From positions 41,132-105,131 of the forward strand of contig JAHJJD010000022.1 in assembly GCA_018822845.1 (NCBI GenBank): 64,000 nucleotides of DNA, given 5' to 3'. Origin of the DNA: Gammaproteobacteria bacterium (GTDB lineage: Bacteria > Pseudomonadota > Gammaproteobacteria > Thiotrichales > Thiotrichaceae). Of the stretch, positions 25,007 to 34,545 are shown piece by piece. Under the pieces are notes generated by a model. The model was not told the DNA's origin. It saw only the letters and a program-made list of their open reading frames with translations, and made no database searches. A program made the translations under genes and the position numbers. The stretch's first letter is position 1, and every line of letters begins with the position of its first letter.

Positions 25007-27811
25007 ATGGCAACGACCATTCTGATTCTTGCCGCCAACCCGCTAGATTCGACTCGTTTGCGTCTGGATCAGGAGGTTCGTGAAATTGAAGATGGTCTGG
25101 ACAGAGCAAAACAGCGTGACCGTTTCCGGGTAGAATCCAAATGGGCGGTACGCCCCCGCGATGTGCAACGTGCCTTGCTGGAAGATGACCCGACTATCGT
25201 CCACTTTTGCGGGCATGGCGGCGGCAGTGAAGGCATTGCATTTGAGGATGACCAAGGCAAAACCAAGCTGGTACAAACAGAAGCCTTGGCGAGCTTGTTT
25301 GAGCTGTTTGCCGAAAAAATCCAGTGTGTCGTACTGAACGCCTGCTATTCCGAAACGCAAGCCAGAGCGATCGCCCGGCATATTCCCTACGTTATCGGCA
25401 TGAACAATGCAATTGGTGACAAGGCTGCCATCGAGTTTGCTGTGGCCTTCTACGATGCAATTGGTGCTGGCAAGCCTTTTGAGTTTGCTTACAAGCTCGG
25501 CAAAGTAGCCATTCAAATGGCAGGCATCCCGGAGCATCTGACGCCTGTCCTGATTCAGGCTAGCAGTCCAGCCAGTTATGACACTACACCGCCTGCCAAT
25601 ATCGTCAACCTGTTATACAGCCATCGCAACCAACCCGATGCTTATGTCATCGAATCCTTGGAACGTGACCTGCAAACCCGTGGCTATCAACCTGTTGCCG
25701 CGTTCTCCCAACGTTCACTTGACCTTGATTCAGCAACACCACCGGCCAGCAACAACAAACCCGTAGCAGAAATAGTTTTTCTGTCCGCCCAATCCCTCCA
25801 TGATCCCAAGCTGCAACAACGGCTGGAGCGGCAAACCGGCAAAATTGCCCTGATCCCGCTACGCATCAGTTTCACTGGCAATCTGCCGGAACCACTGAAC
25901 AAATTGTTGGGCAATCACCCCCACTTGTCATGGCAAAGCCCAGCGGATGACGCCGTATTGCTGGAGCAAGTGCTTAACAGGCTAAAAAATCCCCAGCAGG
26001 TCGAAACGCCAATACCTCCTGAGTCTGAGCCGCAAGACGTGCGTAGTCCTTTGCCCTCTCTTTCCAAAGCGAGTGAACCAGAACACTGGTTGTCGCTGGT
26101 TGTGGAACAGAAGGCAAACAACATCATTATGGAAGATGACGCTGGTAATACCCACAAAGCATCAGCGGATTGCTTACTGCCATTTAATGGTTCGACCCAG
26201 CAACTGACCAAATTGACTGACATGCTGGCGGACTGTATGCCAGCGATGGAGGACAAAAACATTCGCCTGCGTGTCATGACTGACGACCCCATGCTAGCCA
26301 TGCTGCCTTGGCATAAGGCCAAACCAGTGGGAACTGCCAACTGGGTGATCGAAACAGGGCCAGTATTACGCCGCTATACCCCCGGTCTTGGCGCAATCTC
26401 ACTCACTACACCGTTGCTATTGATTCCCGCTGGGCATGAACATGCCATCATGGGTGACAAACATTACGCTGCAATGCAAGATTACTTTGCCAGCTATTTG
26501 GGTATCCGTGGCTCTATCCCCCGCGTCACCAGCCCCGCGCAGCTCAGACGTGAACTTGGCTTGCACCAGCCAGATTTACTATACGTCTATGCCCGCTGTA
26601 ACAACGATACGCTGGAACTGGATAGTGACCATGAAGGAGACGGCACACTTACACTGACAACCTTGGGCGAGTGGCTGGAAGCGGCTGAATTGCGCCCTGC
26701 CATCCTGTGCAGCCTGATCGGGCAGGGATTACAGACATACCCTGAAACACTGGCTAATAGCAGTAACCTGTTGTGGGTACAACAAACTCGCCGCGACTCG
26801 CGTATCGATGATCTGGAAACCAGCCTCGCCAACGTGCTGGAAGGTTTGGCGCAAACCGAAGACCTCGCCTACTTGATCCAGCAACAGGACAACAATACCC
26901 GGCGCGACCTGCACCACTACCTGTGGCTGAACGGGCGTAGCCCCAAGGTTTCCCTGACAGGCGATGACGCCCAGCGTAAATTGCGGGCTGCATTGCTGCG
27001 GGTCATGTTAGGTCGCACCGAACTCAAAGATCGCCTCTACAGTGGCATCTATCGCAGTGAATACCTTAACACCCCGACACTTTTGGTCTACGCAGTATGT
27101 GGGGACGAAATGGCCTGCACCTTTGATTTTCCCGCCCAGCTACAGCAACGCCTGCAATGGGATGATCCGGAACGCAGCCTGCCAGTGATACCGTTTTATT
27201 TCCATCTGGATATACATCCAGACACAGATGCCTTCGACATGCTAGATACTTCCCTGAGCCAAGGGCTGCTGCACGGTACGCACGATATTGACACCATTTT
27301 CCATCGTGAACTGACACGACGCGGTTTGGTGAATCAGGATTGCTGCATCACCCTCAACTGGATGTTCCGGGTTCCCGTCAGCATGATGGAACAAGTCACT
27401 ACATGGCTGGACGTGTGGGCAGAAATTCTGTGCAGTGATTTCGCCGCCTATATCCCGGAACGCTGCATCCTGCTCGGTGCGGTATGCCTGCAAACCGACA
27501 AGGATATTGATCCGCAGCCATTACAGAAAGCTGCCAACGACCTGTTCAGCAATGCCCCCAAGTGCCCGTTACGCCTGATTCGCATCAAGGAGGCATTAGG
27601 CAAGCTGGAACAGGAAGAAATCAGTGATTTCCTGCAATACAACCAGCACTGGCGCAAGGCGCTGCAACTGGATGAGTTCAGAATTACACCCAACGATTAC
27701 GCCAACTGGATATACACCCAGACCGGGCAAGGTTCGTTTGACAGTGCAGTACGTCTGATCTGGCAACAATATCAACGGCAATACCAAGACTACCTCAGCC
27801 AGCAACCCTGA
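25007..27811 (+). CDS. CHAT protease multidomain protein
   Basis: A 934-residue protein. Residues 1-190 are a CHAT protease with an intact dyad: H70 in HFCGHGGG and C113 in LNACYSE. About 205-325 looks TIR-like (EIVFLSAQSL, IALIPLRI, then a DDAVLLEQVLNRL helix). About 350-640 looks like a second, degenerate CHAT-type fold without H or C in place (LLYVYARCNND). The C-terminal ~280 residues (TLLVYAVCGDEM onward) could be an inactive STAND-like domain. The last three assignments are inferences from patterning. It heads the plus-strand operon with the MoxR ATPase (17 nt) and the vWA-GH19 membrane protein, so it is probably the protease of that system. Confidence 0.8.
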   Translation: MATTILILAANPLDSTRLRLDQEVREIEDGLDRAKQRDRFRVESKWAVRPRDVQRALLEDDPTIVHFCGHGGGSEGIAFEDDQGKTKLVQTEALASLFELFAEKIQCVVLNACYSETQARAIARHIPYVIGMNNAIGDKAAIEFAVAFYDAIGAGKPFEFAYKLGKVAIQMAGIPEHLTPVLIQASSPASYDTTPPANIVNLLYSHRNQPDAYVIESLERDLQTRGYQPVAAFSQRSLDLDSATPPASNNKPVAEIVFLSAQSLHDPKLQQRLERQTGKIALIPLRISFTGNLPEPLNKLLGNHPHLSWQSPADDAVLLEQVLNRLKNPQQVETPIPPESEPQDVRSPLPSLSKASEPEHWLSLVVEQKANNIIMEDDAGNTHKASADCLLPFNGSTQQLTKLTDMLADCMPAMEDKNIRLRVMTDDPMLAMLPWHKAKPVGTANWVIETGPVLRRYTPGLGAISLTTPLLLIPAGHEHAIMGDKHYAAMQDYFASYLGIRGSIPRVTSPAQLRRELGLHQPDLLYVYARCNNDTLELDSDHEGDGTLTLTTLGEWLEAAELRPAILCSLIGQGLQTYPETLANSSNLLWVQQTRRDSRIDDLETSLANVLEGLAQTEDLAYLIQQQDNNTRRDLHHYLWLNGRSPKVSLTGDDAQRKLRAALLRVMLGRTELKDRLYSGIYRSEYLNTPTLLVYAVCGDEMACTFDFPAQLQQRLQWDDPERSLPVIPFYFHLDIHPDTDAFDMLDTSLSQGLLHGTHDIDTIFHRELTRRGLVNQDCCITLNWMFRVPVSMMEQVTTWLDVWAEILCSDFAAYIPERCILLGAVCLQTDKDIDPQPLQKAANDLFSNAPKCPLRLIRIKEALGKLEQEEISDFLQYNQHWRKALQLDEFRITPNDYANWIYTQTGQGSFDSAVRLIWQQYQRQYQDYLSQQP

Positions 27812-27828
27812 AGGATGAAGGAATTCTC

Positions 27829-28818
27829 ATGCAAAACACCTCAACCTTTCACCTCGTCCAGCAACCAGATAACTGGCAGCAGCATGACCAGCAACAGGGG
27901 CGACTTCGGGAAAACTTGCGCTCGACTGCCCATATCGCCGAAGCACGGCGCTTGGACAGATCTGCTGAACGTTTCCGTCCATCCCCCGACCTTCTCAATG
28001 CTATCAATGCCTCTATAGCATCGCGCTCACCGCTGTTACTGACCGGGGAACCTGGCACGGGCAAAACCCAGGTGGCATGGTTTCTGCAACGCTATTTCGG
28101 CATCCGTCTGTTTGAATATCAGGTGCGCTCCAACAGCCAATCGGCAGATTTGCGCTACGACTTCGATGCAGTGGCTTACCTGCGTGACGCCTACCTCGCA
28201 CAACAAGCTGTAGGAGCCAGCCCCGCTGGCGATTCAGTCATGACCGACGGCGAAGACCCGCGCTCCCACCCCAAATACCTCAAACCCGGCCCTTTGTGGC
28301 AGGCATATGACCTTGGGGAAGACTGCTTGCTGCTGATTGATGAAATCGACAAAGCCCCACGCGATTTTCCCAATGACCTGTTGCAGGAAATCGACCAGCA
28401 CCGCTTTGCCCACCCCTTCCACAAGGACAGCTTTGTGGAGCGTAAAGGCCCACCGCCCATCATCATCATTACCAGCAATGCTGAACGCCGCCTACCGGAT
28501 GCTTTCCTGCGCCGCTGCATCGTCCACCACATTGAGCTGACTGATGAATTGCTGAAAAGCATCATGCAGGCATGGGAAATGCAGTTCCCCCATCTGGATC
28601 AAGCCAGCAAGGCACTGGCGTTACAACGCTTTCAGGACATCCGCAAGCTAAACCGTCTAAGCAAAAAACCGGGGGCAGCAGAACTCCTATTGTGGTTAAG
28701 CGTGTTATCTGCACAACGGGTCAGCAGCGAAGCACTGGATAGCAAAGTAGCACTGAAAGACTTACCTGCACTGATGTGCTTGATTAAGGATCATGCCGAC
28801 TATGTGCATCTAGCTTGA
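27829..28818 (+). CDS. MoxR-type AAA+ ATPase
   Basis: A 329-residue AAA_5/MoxR ATPase. Walker A is GEPGTGKT (residues 73-80), Walker B is LLLIDEID (D171, E172), and a sensor-1-like IIITSNAERRLPDAFLRRC follows. MoxR ATPases usually remodel a vWA-domain partner encoded next to them; here the next gene has a vWA-like region and starts at the MoxR stop. Start chosen at the ATG behind AAGGA. Between the first strands and Walker B is a non-conserved insert (QAVGASPAGD) encoded by a REP-like element. Cytoplasmic, presumably hexameric. Confidence 0.9.
   Translation: MQNTSTFHLVQQPDNWQQHDQQQGRLRENLRSTAHIAEARRLDRSAERFRPSPDLLNAINASIASRSPLLLTGEPGTGKTQVAWFLQRYFGIRLFEYQVRSNSQSADLRYDFDAVAYLRDAYLAQQAVGASPAGDSVMTDGEDPRSHPKYLKPGPLWQAYDLGEDCLLLIDEIDKAPRDFPNDLLQEIDQHRFAHPFHKDSFVERKGPPPIIIITSNAERRLPDAFLRRCIVHHIELTDELLKSIMQAWEMQFPHLDQASKALALQRFQDIRKLNRLSKKPGAAELLLWLSVLSAQRVSSEALDSKVALKDLPALMCLIKDHADYVHLA
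28209..28235. repeat. REP-like palindrome inside the MoxR gene
   Basis: TGTAGGAGCCAGCCCCGCTGGCGATTC: the palindromic centre (GCCAGC.CCGCTGGC) and the flanks TGTAGGAGC and CGATTC resemble REP elements known from pseudomonads. It is read in frame and lies in a region variable in MoxR proteins. Only one copy was noticed in the window. Confidence 0.5.
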
Positions 28819-28829
28819 TGGAGAAGGGT

Positions 28830-31800
28830 ATGCCACCTGAAGTGACAGGGATTGACACACTGCTGAAACAGCTCCGCCTGCGCGGTATCCCGGTTAGTAC
28901 TCTGGAAATGCAGCGTCTGTCCGCTGTATTTCAGCGTGAGCCGCATATTACCCGTGCTGAATTACGTGAACTGCTATGTGCCCTGTTAGGCAAAGAAGAA
29001 AACCAACGCCGTACCATCCGCCGTTTGTTCGAGCAACTCGTTCCTTTTGCGGAAGCAGCCGTCTTACCTGAAACTAGTGGTAGTACACTTGCTTTTAATG
29101 CCTCCCAACCCCGGCAAGCACTGGAAACTGAACTCGCCACACCCCGACCCACAGTCAAACATCCGTTCGATTATTGGCAGGTTGGTTGGAAACTCATGCT
29201 TCTGATTACTTTATTGGCATTCGTTTTTTGGTATTGGTATCCAGTAGACAAACAAACAGATGTCTCATCTGACTCACAAATTACAGCAGCCGATCAAACC
29301 AGCTCTCCGCTAGCAGTCCACTCACTACTCGAAGACAAAAACACCAGTGAGCTTCAACTGGTTGATAGCATCGAGACTTGGAAAGTAGAGGTAAAAGTGA
29401 TTCCCCAAAACCTGTGGAAAGACCTGTTACCCAACCTGATCCTGTTTGTTGGGGCTGGGCTGGGATTCTTCTGGTTGCTCAACAAGGCCATACAACGCAC
29501 CTGGATACGCACTCCAGAACCTCCCGTATTACGCGCGCAACCTGGACGTTTCCACCTGCCGAACCTGAAAAATCTGGCTGATTATCACCTGTTGAGTGGG
29601 TCAGAACGGCGCGAAATGAGTTGGGGCATCAACCGTTATCTGACTGACTCGCCCTTCAACAAGCTAGACATCCCCGCCAGTGTGGAAGCCAGCGCCCGCA
29701 GCGGTTTACCCGCCATTGAATACCTGCATGCCAGCCGTGAACGCGAAGTCTGGCTGTGGCAGGATCAGGACAGTGGCAATGCTGATTTGCTGAAACTGGC
29801 GGAGGAAATTGGCGATACCCTACGAGCTGCCAAAATCGAAGTACAACGCGGTTATTTCCGGGGTTTGCCTGACATGATTCGCAGCGAACGGGGCGAGGTG
29901 ATCTGGTCAAGCAAACACGAATACCCGGAACACCAACCGCTGGTGGTAGTGCTGGTGGATGGCAACAGTCTGGCGCAATTGGGCGTATTGCAGAAACCAG
30001 AGACACATATCGCGTTCCGCCAGCTTGGGCATTGGGCTACGTTGTGTATGGTTGATTGCAGCCAGCAACCGGGCAACCTGTGCAGCGTCACCAAACCCTA
30101 TGATCTCGACTGCCTGCAACCGCATGAAGTCGCGGGCTGGCTGGCGCGACAAGGGGAACCTCAGCAAGCACAAGCGACAGCCTGCGTTATCGACAGCCTG
30201 CATTTGTGGGCAGTCGCCTGTTCCCTACCAGAACGGGTGTTGATGGAAGATGAAATCCGGGCTTTGCATGATGCGCTGGGGCTGAATTGTGCTTGGCAAT
30301 ATCACGCCCTGCGCCGTTATGCTGAATCTGCCGGGTTAGGGCTAGATTTCAGCCGTTCGCGTCTTGCCTTATTGCAGGAATTTGCGCGGCTGGCAGAGCA
30401 GGATACAAAGCGGGTGAATACTGTCATCGGCTACTGGCTGCAACGCACCAACGAAATTGATGCGACTCTATGCGCAGAGGAAACTGAACACCGCCCATGG
30501 AAAAATACCCTCAAGCAGCAACGATTGTATCTGGAACGGGCGTTGCTAAAATTGTGGACTCCTCTTGATACAGGGGAATTAGAGGAGATTTCTTCAACCG
30601 CCCAAACACTCTATGACCTGCACGCACTACCAAAACTGAAGGCAGAGGTGGAACGCAAGCTGGGGCAATACGCCTGTCAGAATTGGCAGGAAACAACGGG
30701 AATAACGCCTGCCAATCCGGGTGAGTGGATTTGCCTGCCACTGCGCTGGGAAAGCTTGCCACCACAAACCCAGCATCAGTTGAAAGCAGCCGGTTTTGGC
30801 GGCAAAGCAGAAAAGCTGCCACTGCGTTGGGACAAGATGACCAGTATTTTGTTAGGTGCATTGTTGGGGGTCATGTGCATTGCTGTTGGGCATGGAATCT
30901 GGCAGTGGATGCCTAAACCGGCAATCATAAGGACGACATCAAACTCAGCAAAACCTCCATTAAATGCAATAATAAAATACCCGCCGAAAATAACCATAGA
31001 TACTCATGACTTATGGGTGGGAACAGCCAAGCAGAATATAGAAAAAGAGAAGCTTCACCCAAATAGCACTGTACAAGTCAAATGGAGCAGGCAGATACAA
31101 GTAGCGCGTAACATTATTTCAAATACGGATGAACTTAAAGAAAATGAATATAATCAAACTGAATTATGGCTGGCAGGAAAGAGGGCAAATCCTGATCGTC
31201 CGAAAGAAAAAGACTGGCCTCTGGTATCCATAGCAATAATTGAAGGTTCGACAACTGATCATGAAATAAGAAAGTTAGCCGCAGCTTTGTTAGATACAGG
31301 AACCGCTGATCAAGTTGTCGTTGGAAAAAACTGGCATAAAGCTATTGATAATTTGCAAAAAGAGTGGAGCAGCATACCTTCTACCCAATGGATATACATT
31401 AATGCTCAACATACCCATAAAAAAAGCGACACCACTAGTGCACAACTAAATATAGAACCCCACATTTTATACAACATGTTACGTTCCGAAAGATTATATC
31501 AAGCAAAAGACCTAGCACAATACGGAAAAACAGATAAAGACATAAAGATACAAGGCCGATACCCAATAAAAATCAATACCGATGTGTTCCTTGAAGAAGT
31601 TAAAAACAGTCTTTTTAATGGAAAACTTGAGCAATCGCAGATTGATGGCCTAAATCTTTTCATCAAAGAATGGAAGAAACAAGGGCATGATGACTTTCGC
31701 TGGCTGGCATACATGTTAGCTACAGCTTATCATGAGTCTTCCATTCCCTCTCCTTATCAAGAATCACCTATCCCTTATAAAGATGATGAGGTAATGCACA

Positions 31801-32747
31801 CAATGCAACCTACAAGAGAGCCAGGGCTTGGCGTGGGTAAAAGCTATGGAGAAAAGTATTATGGGCGTGGTTTTGTGCAGCTTTCATGGGAGCAGCATTA
31901 TGAGAAAATAGGAAAAGAAATAGGAGTTGATCTAATTAAAAATCCAGATATGGCATTAGATTCTCAAATCGCTGTAGAAATAATTTTTAAAGGGATGATT
32001 GATGGGGTATTCACGGGAAAATCACTAAAGGATTACTTTAATGAAAATAGTGATTGGTATAATGCACGTAGAATCTTGAATGGCCTAGAGCGAGCAGCTA
32101 AGATAGCTGAGTATGCTAAAAATTTCAATGCTGCGTTAGAAAAATCCATAGAGCGTGAAATTAATCGAAATATCTTTTTTGACATAATAAAGAGCAATCC
32201 TTTTTCAAATGAACTAAACAATTCACAAGTAGAGGGAATGAATATTATTCTTGACGAATGGGATAAGCGCAATTTAACCGATGTCCGTTGGTTGGCTTAT
32301 ATCTTAGCGACCACCTACCATGAAACTGGCCGCACTATGCAACCAATTTCAGAAACTGGTCATGGTCAAGGAAAAAAGTATGGAATTCCAGATAAGGATA
32401 CTGGCTTGATATATTATGGACGGGGACTTGTTCAACTTACATGGAAAGAGAACTATGAGGGAATAGGCTCGATTATTGGGGAAGACCTTGTAAAACAGCC
32501 TGACAAGGCATTGGAGCCACAAATTGCTACAAAAATTTTATTTGAACTCATGATCAGAGGAACAATCAATTCCGACCCAAGTGGTTCACCGTATAATCTA
32601 GAAAGATATTTCAATAAAGAAAATTCTGATTGGTATGGCGCACGTAGAATTGGTAACGCTCAACTTGATCGAGCCACACAGATTGCTGATTATGCGAGAG
32701 CATTCTATTTTGCATTAGAACAATCATATAAAATCAAGGAGTTGTAG
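28830..32747 (+). CDS. membrane vWA-like protein with two C-terminal GH19-type hydrolase domains
   Basis: About 1305 residues. Start chosen at the ATG 6 nt after GGAG; an ATG at 28818 touching the MoxR stop is the alternative. N-terminal helical region (1-110), helices near 121-138 and 200-219, then a cytoplasmic segment with a vWA/CoxE-like pattern near 305-425 (EVWLWQDQDSG, LVVVLVDG) whose metal site DxSxS is degenerate. A third helix (about 670-695) leads to the C-terminus, which has two tandem GH19/lysozyme-like domains: ATAYHESS (E near 969) and ATTYHETG (E near 1165), each followed by a second Glu (REPG, SETG) and YGRGxVQLxW. Three helices place these in the periplasm, facing peptidoglycan. 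The MoxR-vWA pairing is known; fusion to GH19 domains is unusual. DNA after ~30.9 kb is sharply AT-rich. Confidence 0.8.
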   Translation: MPPEVTGIDTLLKQLRLRGIPVSTLEMQRLSAVFQREPHITRAELRELLCALLGKEENQRRTIRRLFEQLVPFAEAAVLPETSGSTLAFNASQPRQALETELATPRPTVKHPFDYWQVGWKLMLLITLLAFVFWYWYPVDKQTDVSSDSQITAADQTSSPLAVHSLLEDKNTSELQLVDSIETWKVEVKVIPQNLWKDLLPNLILFVGAGLGFFWLLNKAIQRTWIRTPEPPVLRAQPGRFHLPNLKNLADYHLLSGSERREMSWGINRYLTDSPFNKLDIPASVEASARSGLPAIEYLHASREREVWLWQDQDSGNADLLKLAEEIGDTLRAAKIEVQRGYFRGLPDMIRSERGEVIWSSKHEYPEHQPLVVVLVDGNSLAQLGVLQKPETHIAFRQLGHWATLCMVDCSQQPGNLCSVTKPYDLDCLQPHEVAGWLARQGEPQQAQATACVIDSLHLWAVACSLPERVLMEDEIRALHDALGLNCAWQYHALRRYAESAGLGLDFSRSRLALLQEFARLAEQDTKRVNTVIGYWLQRTNEIDATLCAEETEHRPWKNTLKQQRLYLERALLKLWTPLDTGELEEISSTAQTLYDLHALPKLKAEVERKLGQYACQNWQETTGITPANPGEWICLPLRWESLPPQTQHQLKAAGFGGKAEKLPLRWDKMTSILLGALLGVMCIAVGHGIWQWMPKPAIIRTTSNSAKPPLNAIIKYPPKITIDTHDLWVGTAKQNIEKEKLHPNSTVQVKWSRQIQVARNIISNTDELKENEYNQTELWLAGKRANPDRPKEKDWPLVSIAIIEGSTTDHEIRKLAAALLDTGTADQVVVGKNWHKAIDNLQKEWSSIPSTQWIYINAQHTHKKSDTTSAQLNIEPHILYNMLRSERLYQAKDLAQYGKTDKDIKIQGRYPIKINTDVFLEEVKNSLFNGKLEQSQIDGLNLFIKEWKKQGHDDFRWLAYMLATAYHESSIPSPYQESPIPYKDDEVMHTMQPTREPGLGVGKSYGEKYYGRGFVQLSWEQHYEKIGKEIGVDLIKNPDMALDSQIAVEIIFKGMIDGVFTGKSLKDYFNENSDWYNARRILNGLERAAKIAEYAKNFNAALEKSIEREINRNIFFDIIKSNPFSNELNNSQVEGMNIILDEWDKRNLTDVRWLAYILATTYHETGRTMQPISETGHGQGKKYGIPDKDTGLIYYGRGLVQLTWKENYEGIGSIIGEDLVKQPDKALEPQIATKILFELMIRGTINSDPSGSPYNLERYFNKENSDWYGARRIGNAQLDRATQIADYARAFYFALEQSYKIKEL

Positions 32748-32777
32748 AATTAACTCGTTTATCGAACAGGCAATATC

Positions 32778-34403
32778 TCAGCGACCAGCAGGTGGGAGGT
32801 CGCAAACAGTACGAAAGCCAACAGAGTTAAAAGACGCGCTATCATAAGGGCGGTAGGATGAACGCAAATAGTCAGAATTACGATTCCATGCCCCACCTCG
32901 CAACTCACGGCGACGACAGTCGCCGTCAGTCTCCCATGCTAGTCCATTAGCAGGGGCATCCCTGTAGTTGTTGTGCCAGCAATCCTGCACCCATTCCCAC
33001 ACATTACCGTGCATATCCTTTAAACCCCATGCGTTGGCCTCGAAACTGCCCACGGGAGCTGTCTGCTTATTGTCCCACTCACTACCACAGCCATCACAAT
33101 TAGCCTTATTTTTGCCGATGTCATCACCCCAAAAATAAGTGGTTGTTGTACCCGCACGCGCCGCATACTCCCACTCCGCCTCTGTCGGCAAGCGACAATC
33201 TGTACGCTTTTCTCTCGACAACCAGTTTACGTACCCTTGGGCATCCTCCCACGAAACATTGATCACAGGGCGCAATCCACGCCCCCAACCTTCATCATGC
33301 GTATACTGCATGTCCTCCATACCGTTTTCCTGCATCAACCAGACGTAGTAGTCGTATTCGGCAAAGGTGATTTCGTGGCGGCTCATATTGAACGGCTGCT
33401 TGAACGTTACTTGATGGACAGGTTTTTCATCATCAGTACCTTTATCACTGCCCATCTGGAATGCCCCCGTCGGTATTTCCTGCATGGCAGGTATTTCAGC
33501 TTTGCCTAATTGCCACAATATCCGTCGCATTGCGTATTCGGAGGGCAGGGAATACGCAACATCGTCTTTCTTGTATGTCGTATGCTTTACCCACCAAAAA
33601 GACTCGCCTGCCACAATTACAGTTAAAACTAAGACCCCACCCCCAACACCTACGATCCAAGCTCTCCTTTGTGCAGTAACTGCCGCCTCTATCTTTTTGT
33701 TGACCACAGTACCTCCTGGCAACCCACCATCTAGATATAACAAGTACAAAATACTCGCAACAACAAGCGGCGACGGCACACCTAACACAAACAATAGGAA
33801 AGCAGAAGCAATTCTTTTACGCAATAATTTAACGCCCAACCAAATACACAATACTATCAGCACAACACCAGCAAACCCTGAAAGAAAATTACTTTCAGGC
33901 AAAAGAATATTCCCAATTATTTCCCCCAAATTTTCCAGAAGAAGACTTCCTCCGAATGTCAGTACAAGCCACCCAAGCCAATAGTCCCAATAACCTCTAA
34001 AACGGATGGAAAAGCTATTTTGTTCAGTATTAATAGTCAGCACAGGCTTAATATTTATAGCCTGCCACCAAGAAAGAAAAACAAGCAGACTTGCTGCTAA
34101 TAATACAAACGACAGAGGAACCCCATGTGAAAATAGAGTAATGACATTATTAAGTGGCGACCAGTTTAACTCCATCTCAGGCCAAAATAATTCTAAAATC
34201 TGAGGCAGTATAAAAAAAAGCCATGCCGTTTGCCCTGCGACTTCATCACTAGGTCGCAAAAAGAGCACTATTATCCAACCTAACAACCAAACTGGTATAG
34301 CATCCATACCCAACAATCTAAGGGAAAATAAACACCCTGTTAACAAACCTGCTACACCCCAAACGAACGTTGTATCCCACCTTTTCAACGCCTGCATCTG
34401 CAT
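32778..34403 (-). CDS. polytopic membrane protein with C-terminal FGE/SUMF1-fold domain
   Basis: A 541-residue protein. About residues 10-270 hold six or more hydrophobic segments. From about 310 to 535 is a formylglycine-generating-enzyme-like (C-type-lectin) domain: IPTGAFQMGSDKG, PVINVSWEDAQGYVNWLS, RLPTEAEWEYAARAG, DMHGNVWEWVQD and GFRTVC. The catalytic cysteine pair of true formylglycine-generating enzymes is missing near ELRGGAWNRNSDYLRSSYRP, so this is more likely a binding or sensor domain. FGE-fold proteins are frequent partners of caspase and STAND systems. It is the last gene of the minus-strand caspase operon, 142 nt after the caspase gene, and meets the GH19 gene convergently. 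Confidence 0.8.
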   Translation of the reverse strand: MQMQALKRWDTTFVWGVAGLLTGCLFSLRLLGMDAIPVWLLGWIIVLFLRPSDEVAGQTAWLFFILPQILELFWPEMELNWSPLNNVITLFSHGVPLSFVLLAASLLVFLSWWQAINIKPVLTINTEQNSFSIRFRGYWDYWLGWLVLTFGGSLLLENLGEIIGNILLPESNFLSGFAGVVLIVLCIWLGVKLLRKRIASAFLLFVLGVPSPLVVASILYLLYLDGGLPGGTVVNKKIEAAVTAQRRAWIVGVGGGVLVLTVIVAGESFWWVKHTTYKKDDVAYSLPSEYAMRRILWQLGKAEIPAMQEIPTGAFQMGSDKGTDDEKPVHQVTFKQPFNMSRHEITFAEYDYYVWLMQENGMEDMQYTHDEGWGRGLRPVINVSWEDAQGYVNWLSREKRTDCRLPTEAEWEYAARAGTTTTYFWGDDIGKNKANCDGCGSEWDNKQTAPVGSFEANAWGLKDMHGNVWEWVQDCWHNNYRDAPANGLAWETDGDCRRRELRGGAWNRNSDYLRSSYRPYDSASFNSVGFRTVCDLPPAGR

Positions 34404-34545
34404 TACAAATCCTTGCCACTGGCTGCAATCAAAACCCCCATCGTTACAAAGTCCCGATAAGTCATATACTTTTCATTTTAACCTCAGCGTATAGGATATA
34501 TTCCCCCAGCTATTGGCATATTTGCCTATGTTATTCAAGCTGTTT

